64,000 nt of DNA from Rotaria socialis (lineage: Eukaryota > Rotifera > Eurotatoria > Philodinida > Philodinidae). Position numbers and translations under genes: made by a program. The notes beneath the pieces are model-generated. The model did no database searches. It saw only the letters and a list, made by a program, of their open reading frames with translations, and was not told where the DNA came from. Positions 22,060-34,100 of this stretch are shown piece by piece; within the stretch, counting starts at the first letter, position 1, and the number at the start of each line of letters is the position of its first letter. The stretch spans positions 186,001 through 250,000 of the forward strand of contig CAJNYU010002676.1 of assembly GCA_905331475.1 (NCBI GenBank), given 5' to 3'.

Positions 22060-23700
22060 TCTTGATTGTACTAACTGAAAAATATTCTGCAGTGAATTCG
22101 TTGAAGATGTTTGAAAATCAGCAAATAAAGTTCTTTTAAATTCATTAAAAGCATGGGCTTTTTTAAGTCTCATCTAAATGATTGATAAAAATTTTCGTAG
22201 GCACGCAGATTCAATCAATCAATCGCAACGGTTCGTCCTATATCGATGCATAAGAACTATGTTTGAAGTATACAGTATAGTTTTATTGCAGTCTTGTATC
22301 TGCTCCTCAAATATTGTTTTTACGAAGCACTACTTGCTCACTTACAGCTGAAAATGAATCTGAGACAATCATGCCAATGATAACAACGATTGAGACTCAT
22401 TTGAATGAAATTATGTATTGTCTGTTGTCTCTATATTTGAAATACATTCATACAAAAATATTAAACCTTATTTTCTTTGTCAGGGATACTACTAGCAATG
22501 AGTCTTATTATCCAAAATGATTCTGTTTCTGAGCATGGGATTATAATTATGCCAACCCAGGTTAGCTGTTTCACTCTCGCTTACTATTCTTGATGCATTG
22601 ATGTGCGATAGGCATTCATAAGAATTTGTTGAACTTTCTATCCGCATGCTCTTCTAAAAAATGTATTTGATCGATTCAATTCGATTGAAAAGATATGATA
22701 GGTTAATTGTCCGTAATTTTCAGTTGAATCAGCCGTTCTGAAAAAAATTATTCCGTTGAATCAGCTACATTATTGTCTGATTTTCTCTTGAAACACTATT
22801 ATGTACAAAATTAATCAAATATCGGATGCTAAAGATAATTACGAACGCTTACAGAAATCAAACGTTAAAATAAATGGAAATGGAAAAGTCATAATTTTTC
22901 ATGAACGACATGCATCGTACCATATAGGAAATTTTTATTAGTAAAGCGTTTTATCTGCTTGTAAACATTATATATAATCTCAGATAGTCGAGCAGAAAAT
23001 TGAATTTACAAATAATCATTGTTATGAAACTATGGATTTTGTTAAGACGCCAATAGCGTTGTGATAATATTAGGAACTTATTGTTACGGAATCCCTTCAG
23101 CATCGGATTTTTTTTGGAAAAGTATATTTTAAATCAATATATTATTCATCAGAAAATTATTAACGTTTCGAATGTCGTTGACTTTGGGATTTAAGAATGT
23201 GTGAGATATGAAAATTAAAGAAAGATATATATGCAAAATTTTCAGAAGAATATCATATTTCTGTTTGGACTCTAGGATGAGTTCGAAAATTGGTGATGGT
23301 GTTACTTCATCGCTTAGAGAAAACAAATTTGAAGGTCAAACTTCGTTGGTTCTCGAAAGACTGAGCAACATCAGCAGATTTATTTTACGAGGTTGAAATT
23401 TTGTTTTCTTCTTCAAATTCGATTCGATAACAATATGACGTGTGGCGTATTACTCACATATTTATGTGGATGCTGTGCGATTCTTCATCATATTGAAAGG
23501 AGACTCTCAATCTTTGTGTAAATATCATCGAGCTTGTCTGAATTGATAAGAGTAGAAGCATTTCATTCATATCACGACTATTATTCTTCTTGGTGACATG
23601 ACGCTGTTAAATATAGTTTGTAGTTTTCTGTTTACGCTCATTGTGACTGTGACTCCCCAAAGTAACAAATTTCTTGAATAATTTTGTTTTTGTTATGACA
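22060..23700. other. Intergenic with dynein-derived fragment
   Basis: Apart from the dynein-like fragment at 22510-22670, no gene, RNA or repeat was recognised. Short open frames near 22314 and 23208 lack support. Confidence 0.45.
22510..22670 (-). pseudogene. Decayed copy of the dynein heavy chain 3' end
   Basis: Aligns by eye with 25201-25362, the last coding exon and the start of the adjoining intron of the dynein gene. It begins TCCAAAATGATTCTGTTTC, shares CATGGGATT, and continues through CTTACT(A/G)(T/C)TCTTGATGC to AAAATGTA. Small gaps and many substitutions destroy the frame. Same orientation as the parent gene 2.7 kb away, so a local tandem duplication is likely. Confidence 0.75.
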
Positions 23701-23924
23701 AACCATTGAAGGCCGATTTCCATCACCACCGGTCGAGCTTCGTGGTTTATGGTGCATATCAGAGCAGAATATAAGCCAGCAAACGTACACTCAACAGCTT
23801 GGTCAAGCCTTTTTCTATAATAACGAAACATTTACCATCAATTTCTTGATTGATATTCGCTTTACTTGGGTAAAAAACTAGAGGAAAATAAAATAGTACG
23901 TCAATAAGATCATTCGTTTTCTAG

Positions 23925-24934
23925 TTAAACCATTTTCTCGCAATCAACGATACGGATGGCAAGGGTAACTATCAAGTATTTACCGATACAACTCAAGGTA
24001 AACACAAAGAGAATCCTTGTCTCATTTCATCTCGACGGATTATTTTCATTTAGGTCCACCTCAATTTATCAATGTGAGTTCATGCTTCTGGAGACAACTT
24101 CTTCCTAATGGAGATCTCCTTTGGGGTCGACAATCAAATGGTACATGTACGCCTACATTTGAAAATGAAACTGGTCCAATCGCTACTCTCTACACTCGTA
24201 ATAATCCGAACTGCCAATTATTCAATGATGAAGGTTCCTTCGAAAGCCTTACTGATACAGCCTATGAGTCAGAACTCTTGCGATTTGATCAATTGTTGAT
24301 AAAAGAAAAACGAAAAACTGTTGTATTCTTCGGCAGCTCGTCGTTTCGTTTATGGCCGACACTTTCGAAAGATTTTGCCGATGTGCCTATCGGAGTCATT
24401 AATCGTGGTTTTGGTGGCTCGTCTCTGAAAGAATGCTGGCAACAGTTCAAACGAATTGTTTTACCATTGGAACCAACCGCATTGATTGTTTATGCCGGTG
24501 AAAATGATGTTGCTGCTAATGAGACTGCATCGGCTGTTTTCTCGTATTTCCAACAGTTCATTCCAACTGTTCGACGTTTCTATCCATCGTTGCCCATTGC
24601 CTACATTTCGATAAAGCCAAGTCCAAGTCGTGTAGGTAAACTTGCAATCATGAACGACACTAACAATCGTATTCGAGACAGTATTAAAAGTTTGACCAAT
24701 GTCGATTACATTGACGTGTTTAGCCTGATGCTTACATCTGACAATAAGCCACGTCCGGAACTATTCGGTCCAGATGAGTTGCATATGAACGCAGAAGGTT
24801 ATGCCATTTGGACACCATTAGTGAAAGACTTTTTGAAGAAAAACGGAATAATATCAAACGCGGATAGAAATCAATATAGTTTTATATTGATGACTCTTAT
24901 CGCTTTTGTATGTCATTTCATTCTTTTTCAATAA
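23925..24934 (+). CDS. SGNH/GDSL-type hydrolase with C-terminal hydrophobic tail (5' end uncertain)
   Basis: The main exon is 24054-24934. It joins 23925-23997 across a 56-bp intron in phase (...DTTQ|GPPQF...). All SGNH blocks are visible: VFFGSSSFRLW (nucleophile Ser), INRGFGGSS (Gly), VYAGENDVA (Asn) and DELHMNAEGY (catalytic Asp and His). The run IKPSPSR after block III and PRPELFGPDELHMN are typical of bacterial SGNH esterases. The protein ends in about 18 hydrophobic residues (FILMTLIAFVCHFILFQ), either a membrane anchor or a GPI signal. A further open segment (about 23700-23869) ends at a GT donor 55 bp before 23925 and is in phase, so more N-terminal exons probably exist. I did not find the start codon or a signal peptide. 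Likely a secreted or surface esterase, possibly of bacterial origin. Confidence 0.78.
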
Positions 24935-25160
24935 ATTTTGCAGCGAAATAAAATAGAAATAATCTTCTAAAAATCTTTTCATAGTTTTACTATGAAGGAA
25001 GATTTCACTTTGCGAACAAGAACTGCTCGATTTTATCCAATCATTAGCATTGAGAAGTTCACTTGATTTCACTCAAACTAAGGATTAATATTCATTTCGT
25101 GTGTCAAAAAGCGAAAATAAAATTTATTTGAATTTCAAATTACATAGAAAAACGAAAATA

Positions 25161-28100
25161 TTATTCATCAATTTCAAGAATGCCAGCAATCGAACGTGTT
25201 GTCCAAAATGATTCTGTTTCGGAACATGGGATTGCGACTGTACCAACCAGATGCTTTGATGCTTGACTTGCGCTTACTGCTCTTGATGCTGTGAGATACA
25301 CCGGACATTCATACACATTCGTTGAATCCAAATTATCTGTGTCCTTCTACAAAATGTACAAAAACAAAATTCTATTAGAATAAAGAGTTTGTTTTCCCCC
25401 AAATTCAAATATTTTACCGGTACTAGTTTACAAAGAAGCGGTGGTAAACGATGAGTTCGTTGTTGACTCGTACAATCAACAATCTGATGCAGTTCATAAT
25501 CCCATTGTGCACCATCTAAATAGATTCCATCAATGGTAATACCATTTGTAATATCATTTGTTGACTAAAAAAGAATTAAAAACGAAATATGACTTGCGAA
25601 TGATAAATAATATTCAAAACTTGCAGTTGATGATTGTAACGCCAGTCGTTCTTCTTTTTGATCTAAGACTTCATACGAAAATTTCAATTGATCAATAGGC
25701 AATGCAATAGATCGCGCTGAACTTTGAAGAATTGCAGAAAAAAGTCCTAAAATAAGATTCGAACACAAACAGGAAAGCGATATTTATACTTCAATAAAGT
25801 AACAAAAAGTAACCTTTCGGATAATAGAATGCGCCAATATTGAATGTAGGTGGTAATGGCGATAGAGTTTTATAATCTTCGACATATGTTACTATTAATC
25901 GAGTCCAATCTTTGAAGAATGCTATTCGTAGAAGATGATCACTGATCCATGCTCGAAGTGATTTCGTTGATGGATATGATCTTTTCTAAAAAGTATGTTT
26001 AGATAAAATATATTTTCATATCTGCTTCGAATTCATTGTGTAATAATCCAATCATGCGGTGTTCAAGAAAAGAAGTGTGAACAAGACAAGGGAAAAGTTT
26101 GTTTCTCTTGAAAAATAGACGAGACAAGAGTTCTTACACCTTCGTAACATTTTATCTCCTGTTTGTTAATTGATATATGTTGTTATTAGAAAAATAAAGA
26201 GAATACACTTGTTACATACTCTCCAAATACGAGGCATTTCATGCATTAGTAATGTACGTTGAGTTTCTTCTAGAACTTCGCTAACAACCGTTTCACCAAG
26301 TACGGCCCGACGTAAATCAGCACACGTTACATGAACTAATTCAAGCAGTTCATTATATGCACGAATTTCTTGTTTCAATAACGAAAAGAAAATTGAATAT
26401 GCATGATATTTATGTTCTAAAGAAAAATAAAAAAAACATGGACGCGTTATCCGGAGAGAGAGAAGAACGATTTCTTACCTAATCTTTCACTAATTTTTGC
26501 TAGTGCATTTTCAAATGTAATACGCCGTGCCTGCGGACCAAAACCAGTTTCAATTGACAACGGTAATTTTGCTTTGATGTCCTCAATAATTGCCAGACAA
26601 GCAGCATCGCTATCTGATGAAGTACTGAAAAGAATGTTTTTAAATTAGAATAAGAAAAGAAAATTTTCCAGGCAGATATTATACCCTAATGAAATCATCA
26701 TTCGATATTGTGGTTCAATTGTGACTAACATTTCAACTACTCGATTTGCTTGAACGTACATTAATGCTCGATTAGTATTTGGATGCATACCAAATACACG
26801 TGGATCATCAAAATCCGGTAGAGCATTTATATACGAAAGAAGACCAGAGAAATTTAAATTTAAACTAGGTGCTTTGTACGTCTAGATGAAAGTAGGAATT
26901 ATTAGAAAAGCGACAATAGGGGCAACATTGTCTTGCCTCATCTCCTGCATATGAATAATTTTCTTCTAATGTTTCAGGACAATAGAATCGTTCGATAATA
27001 CGCAATAATCTGCGTCGATCAAATTCATCTGTGACACGACCACCGTAAATAACGGAGCCAGCAAGATAACAGAAAACATCAAATGATGGTACTTGATTTT
27101 TCGAACGACGAACAAGATTTTCTAATTCAAGTACAGCTACTTCCAAATCAGACTGATTGAATTCGTATGATAAATTCCATCCTAATGCTCCGAATTTTTT
27201 GCGTTCATGAATAACAGCATGAAAAAATGCTAAATTAAATACCAGACGACGCCAATTGGGACCTATTCATTCATTTTAAATTGCATTATAGAAAGCAAAA
27301 GAAAAATGATTTCCTAAAATTCTTACCTAATGTTTCGTTTTCATAGACTTTTTCATTAACAATACCAGTGGGTCCAAACGTTTGAAGAAGACTACTCTTT
27401 AAGCCTACTGGCCATTCAATCGTCATCTAAATATAAGACGATAAATTCTTCACTATATCATAATGAATAAAACAGACTTTAAGACCAAGTTGTAAAAGTT
27501 CAAGAGGAAAATGAGCATCAGGTTTTGTTGAAAGAAACAATCGAAATTGACTATCAAGTTCAAGACCAGGTTTACTAAAGCTAGAATCACAAAATAAAAT
27601 CGATATATTGGAAATATACAGAATAATATGAGTCCTACTTATTAACAAGAACTCGAAGTCTTGGCATAAATGATGCGCTTAAATGACAATTATGTAAAAA
27701 TATCCAACGACCTTTCAATGTCAATGCTTTCGATAAAACTTCTTCGACCTTCGGTCCTTGACCTTGACCTAACGAAATAACATCAAGATGTGATGCACTA
27801 CCACGTGTTTCTTTTGCAAAACGAAGTAGAAGACTAGTCGGGTCAGTTCCTATTCAAACATAAAAATATTTCATCAACATTGTCGTTTTTTCTTCAATCG
27901 AAAGAAAAACCGTATACCAGGAGAAAGTAGTAGAACAATGGGTGCTTGCGGTGATGAATGTGCATATATATCTTGTATATCAGCAAAACCTGACGATAGA
28001 AATTTACTGCCCATTTTTTCAGCGACATATTGTGATATCGATGGAAGTAAAAGATCAGGTCGAAGAATTTTTATAAGTAAAATGCATCGAAAACGAGATA

Positions 28101-31100
28101 AATGACTATACTTCTCATTTCGACTTAAATATAAATAAACATTTGGATGTTTGAAAAATTCTTGATCAACATCTTGTATTAACTCTTGACAAATAGAATA
28201 TAACGATGGTAATTGCTCATTAATAAATGATAATTTATCTTCGCTTATCGTCGCTAGCATTGGGCTCATAAAGCAAGTCCATTCGTCAAGTGTAATATGC
28301 GCTAATTTTGCGTCGCGTTCACTTTTTGTTTCTTGTTGTTGCTCTTGTCCATCTTCTTCTAATATAATTTCCGATGTAGCTGTTGACTGTTTATTCTTTT
28401 CGTCGCTATTTATCTCACGTTCAATTGTTGTTGTTAGCAAGAACGAAAACAATAATTGATGTTCAGCAAAAAGACTCCACGAAACAAGTTGATAAATTGT
28501 GTATGTTAACCGATCAACCATAAGCCGAAGCGTTGCTTCTCGTTGTTGCGGATGTATGGCTGCTACGAACGACTTTGCACTACCTCGTCGGCGTGTTGAT
28601 GACACACGGTCAGCTGTTGGTTCTTCGGCAATACTATGCCTCGGCGAACTCATCAGACTACTCAACATTGAACTATTTCGTCGCTGTTGGTTATGACGTT
28701 GTAACGAATCTAAATCACTTGCTAAATTCGTCATACTCATACGACGGCTTGTATCATAGTCCAATATACAAGAATGAAATGTTCGTTGAAACCATGTCAA
28801 TGAAAATTGATACATGATATTTAATCGTGATAGATAATTTATGAGAAAATAAAGCAACGAACCGCGTCTAGCCAATGAAACATAACAGAGACGAGCGAGA
28901 TTTATCTGTCGTTCATTGGACTCGTTTTCACGATAACGGTTCGCGATTTCATCACTGGTAATTTTCGAACGCGTCAAATTTTCTATAAGATCATGACGAT
29001 CAAGTATATGTTGTTCTGACGCTGTTAACATTTCTAACGTTCGATCCTCATAATCACGTAAACTTTTTAGATCTTGCGCCATCGTTTCTAATAGAAGTTT
29101 ACGTTCGTGCTCTAATTGTGGCTCTTCATTTAGAACAACAAGACTCAACAATTGATGTTCTAAACCATTTTGTGTGATTGTAAAATTTACTGAACGAGAA
29201 AAACAAGATTGAAAAATCGATTTGCTTATTTTTGTTGATCTTACTTAATGTAACACGAATACAAATGTCTGGCAAGTAATGTGGATTGTTTAATTGTGTT
29301 ATGAAATAAACACGAAAGTTTGGATTGCATTCAATGTCAACATCGTTGAATCGAATTGTTCCCATCGACGAAGACGTTTTTCTAAAACTATCACGTTCAA
29401 GTATCGGCAGCAATGATGATTCAATTGTTTCACCAACATTTTCAATAAGTAATGGTAAACCAACTCGAATACATTGTTCGCATACACGTAATAATATGGG
29501 ATCATCGTATGTTATCACGCGGAGATTATTTTCTGCTTCTTTTGTTCGAATCCTTTTAGAATGAAAAGATAAATTATAGAAAATAGTGCGTTTTCTTCTT
29601 CTTAGAGATAATTACCATTGAGTGGCTTGCCGTTGTGGATCGATTAACAGTGGCCATTTTGTACAATGTTTAACAAGAACAGCATTTTCACTAAAGAATA
29701 TAAAAGTCAGTTATGCTATTAGAAAATAATATCGTTATTTCTCTATGTATGCTCTAAAAAGCGGTGCACGATTTGCTGAAATGAAAAAAAAACGAAGCGA
29801 ATTCGACTCACATTGAACATTCATCATCTGGCAATTGTTGACTAATCCAATTTCTTATTTCACTTGCTGTTGATAAAACTGACGATAAATTAAAATCCGA
29901 TGAAAACTGAATACTATTATGCAACAGAATTTTTTGAAAATCTCCCATTAGTTCAGATCGAAATTCAGTGTTAAATGGTCCGAAATAGTTGATTGCAGCA
30001 GCTGATAATAATGCATTACCAATCAGCAAGCGAACTTTTTCTTCGAGTTGGTTGAGTTGTTCTTGCCAACGAACTTTTTCAATGGCTAAAACATTTGTTA
30101 ATTCATGTGCACGTGCCATACGTTGTTTCATTAGTTCGCGTCGAGCATATAACGCTTGTTTTTCGTCGATGCTATTTCGATATTTATCTTCTAATTCTTG
30201 TAAATGATCTTTTACCTTTTTTATTGTTTTGTTGAATAGAAAACAAAAGGTTTTTAGGGTTCATATTAAAAAAAGAATTTTTACATACAAGCTTAAGCAT
30301 TTCTTGTTTTCTAGCTAAACTCTTACGCATGACCTCTAACGCTTCATTGGCTGTTTTTAATTTTTCTTCTTTTGGTTTTACTGTTCGATAAACTTCATGG
30401 TAACGTTGAATAGCTAAGACCCATTTACAAAACGATCGACATGCCGATGAGACTTTACCAATAAGATCAGGTGTGAATTGTTGATGACGTGAGTATTGTA
30501 ATAGTTTTCGATAGGTTCGATCGGATATATGATTTATATCTAAATTAGTTAAACGACCAATAAAACCTGAATCGCCAAGAACTTGCCGAGCTGTAGCCCA
30601 ATCAGGTTTACAGTCTAAAAGAACACAAACTGCACACATAACCATCATAACTTGATAGGGTGGATTTTGATAAACGCGAACTTCGGCTACATCAGCTTTA
30701 TCGAGTTGTGACACATCAGCCATAGCTTCATCTAATACAGGTATGACATTTTTAAGATCAAGTTCAGCTTGTGTGGCATATCTTTCAACCATATCTGTAT
30801 CTTCGCGAACTTTTTGTTCTTCTATTTCAACGATTTCTTTAACTTCAAGAACAGCTATTTGGTCTTTTTGTAATTGACTTAACAATTGTTCAATTTCCTT
30901 TGTTTAAAAACGAAAAAAAGATAGGTCCTTGTAATTTGCATACAAACTATTTTTATTACTTTTTCTTTAGCATCAATTTGTGGGCCAAGGAGGGCGAGTT
31001 CATCACGCATAATACTTACGCTAGCGTTTGCATCAGACAATTTCGAAAGACCTGTTGATAAACGATTATAACTTGTCTAAATATATCAAAATTGTGAAAC

Positions 31101-34100
31101 AAACATATTCAAGGAAGTTATTTGTAAATTTACGAGAAAATCTTGTTTTGTCTGTGCCATCATTCTATCATAAGTTTTCATTAAATCCATATAGGACGAT
31201 GGCGTTAAATAATAAACTCGCTTATGTGCAGCATAAAAACGTTTCGCTGTTTCGATCACAACTTTATGTAAAGAAACACAACAAAGTGCTAATCGCTGGC
31301 GAAAGTCACTCTGATTATATGTTTCATGATCAGATGCGAGAATTCTAAAAAGTAAATTTGTTTCACACAATCCCTGCGCAGCGCTTTTTCTTACCTGAAA
31401 TCAACTGTTTCAAGAAAAACATCAGCGACTTGGCTCATTGATATTTCACTCCATTCTGTAAACCAATCAATACTTGTACAATTGAGAAGCGCAGGATGTA
31501 AACGACATATTTCACGAAACTTTTTTCCAGCTGGAGAAAACGAAATAGTCACATGAAGATTCGTTCGAACACGCTGAGAAAATAAGCAAAGAAATTTTGA
31601 GGAAACCTATTTAAATGTTGTCTTACTTGATAAAAAAATTCTCGTAGCTGAACCGGTGTGTCGCTCATGCCAGCTGCATAGGCATCAGCTTTAAGATCCA
31701 TTGTGAGTGCATCGAATTCGTCCGGTTCAAATAAATCAACAACAGTACCAGAATTGAGAATGCTTTCAATATCTTCGATAAAACTATCCTGTACGGGAAA
31801 ATAGAGAAGTCAAGCAAAAAAAACGAAAACATCGAAGAAGATGAGACGATAGAGCAATAGCAAAAGATATATTTATCTACAGCTTTTTATTACCTCTCTT
31901 AGACTGAAAGAATTTGAAGAGTGATGAGAAAAATATTTTTAAATAATAATAAATGGAAAACTTACAAATAATAAATCTTTTTCTTGAATGAATAAAACCA
32001 CTTGTCGATTTTGAAGTGTAACAAGTTTAAATACCTTAAATAAAAAAACATTTTACAGTGATGAAATTAGAAGGAAGAGTTTCTCTTTCAGGAAATTGAA
32101 CTCTATGAAAAGAAGAAATCTGTATGTTCACCGAATTTATCTTCCCGGGCTTATGAAATGGACTTTGAGTGTTCTCTTATTGTAAGATAAAATAAGAGAA
32201 TCCAAATGTAAACATATAGTGTAAGAAAATATATCATCTAGATTTCTGCAAAAACATTAAAATATTCAATTACTCTGAAATTTTAATTTAAGAGAGACCC
32301 AAAAAACGAACACTTACAACTTTTAAATCATCTCGAAATTCTTGATATGAATAACCTCGCTTAACATTCAATTGCGACATCAAATGACCGGAAATAAACG
32401 AAGCCAATTGTAGACATGTCTTTCTGCCCGTTCCATCAAGACCAATTAATAAAAGATGTCCGCCAGGTTGCTGTAAAACGCGACATATTCTTAGCACATG
32501 TTCAACCGCTTCTTTGAAAAAGACCATATTCAATGTTGAATGTTCACTTAAATTGTGTCTCATTTGATAATCCAAAAAAATCGGACAACATTGCCGCCAA
32601 TCATGTAATTGTTGGTATAAACGATCATCCGATTTTAAAAAATTACAAAATAATAATGGATTATCAAGATATTTTGTTGTGTCTAATGTAATTTTAAAAT
32701 AGCCAGATATTGTTGCATTTAAATGTTTATAAAAAATAGCAACATCGCTCTGTGCTACTAAACGATCAGCAAACACACGAAGACATTCATGAGCAAATAG
32801 AACAGATAAACTATCCTGCGTGGTCATGTTCTTGGGAGATGCTTGCATAATACCTTGCGAAAGTTTAGCTAAGTCTCTTAAATTGAATATATAATGAACT
32901 TTGGATGGTGTAGGAAGAATATTAATCGAAACACGATAGTACATAACAAGACAAGCCGAAACAAGAACGAAAAGTGATGCACGTACATCAAGAGGAAACT
33001 CGGAAATATTCAGAAATCGTCCCAGACGAACACTATAAATATGAAACAGTTGTTTCGCAGCTGGGTCGGGTAATGCAAATATTGAAAATGATTGGAGCAA
33101 ACGTTTGGATGGTACACTACGACCTGATGAGGGCGAATGGCAAGCTGTGATAAATGTTAAATCAGATATGGGACGTATTTGATTCTTTTTTGCATCGATA
33201 GCCGATCCTAAACAAAATGTTCTACACGCAAAATTAATTTATCCTGAAGATAAACCTGTTTGTAAAGTATATCGTAGCGTTTCCAGTGTCGGTTGATCAC
33301 CGAATGAATCCACTTGCGGTATATTCAAATCATCAATAAATACGAATAACCATTTACCAGGTTGACAACCAAGCAAATTTGTGCCTTTCTTTATTAAACT
33401 TCCCATTACTTGATTAACGAATTTGTTCGGTGTTGTTTGAGCACTCATTTGTATTTTAATCGATTGCAAAGCTAAATGATTTGCAAAAAAGAAGAAAAAA
33501 AGAACGAATTATTATCAAGTATAAAAACAAAAATGCGATTCATCTATCACAGATATTTATGATATTTGTAACCAAGTATTTAAGGGGTCTTTTATTGATT
33601 AGTAATGTTCTCGAAAGAAGCAACATGACGCACATTGAAACACAAAGCGTGACCGAATTCGCTTTCTTTTATGACTAGCAACAAGTTCGAGCAATTTAAA
33701 ATAATTTCTAAACGATTGATTTGACAAATTTCTCTATTCTTTTTTGAAACATAATCTACAGTAAAGTCTTCCCGTTAGGAGTTAGATTTGTTTGAACCCT
33801 ACAACTTTCCTATATACTACAAACAAACATTCATATTTGTGTATACAACATAGATAAAAAAAAAGAACAAAATACACTTTTCTTTCTCCTCTTGATATTT
33901 GTCTAATTTACAAATATCAAAAGAAAAGAAATTATTATTAAAGCAAATTCAAAAACAACTTCTATTTATTAGACTATCCTTCAATTCGTATAAACAATTG
34001 ACTTTGTATACGAAACTAAAGGATATTATCGTCACATAATCACTTACTCTTTCGCTTCCGACGAAGCAAATTATTTCCTAAGAGTCATAGAATTGCATTT

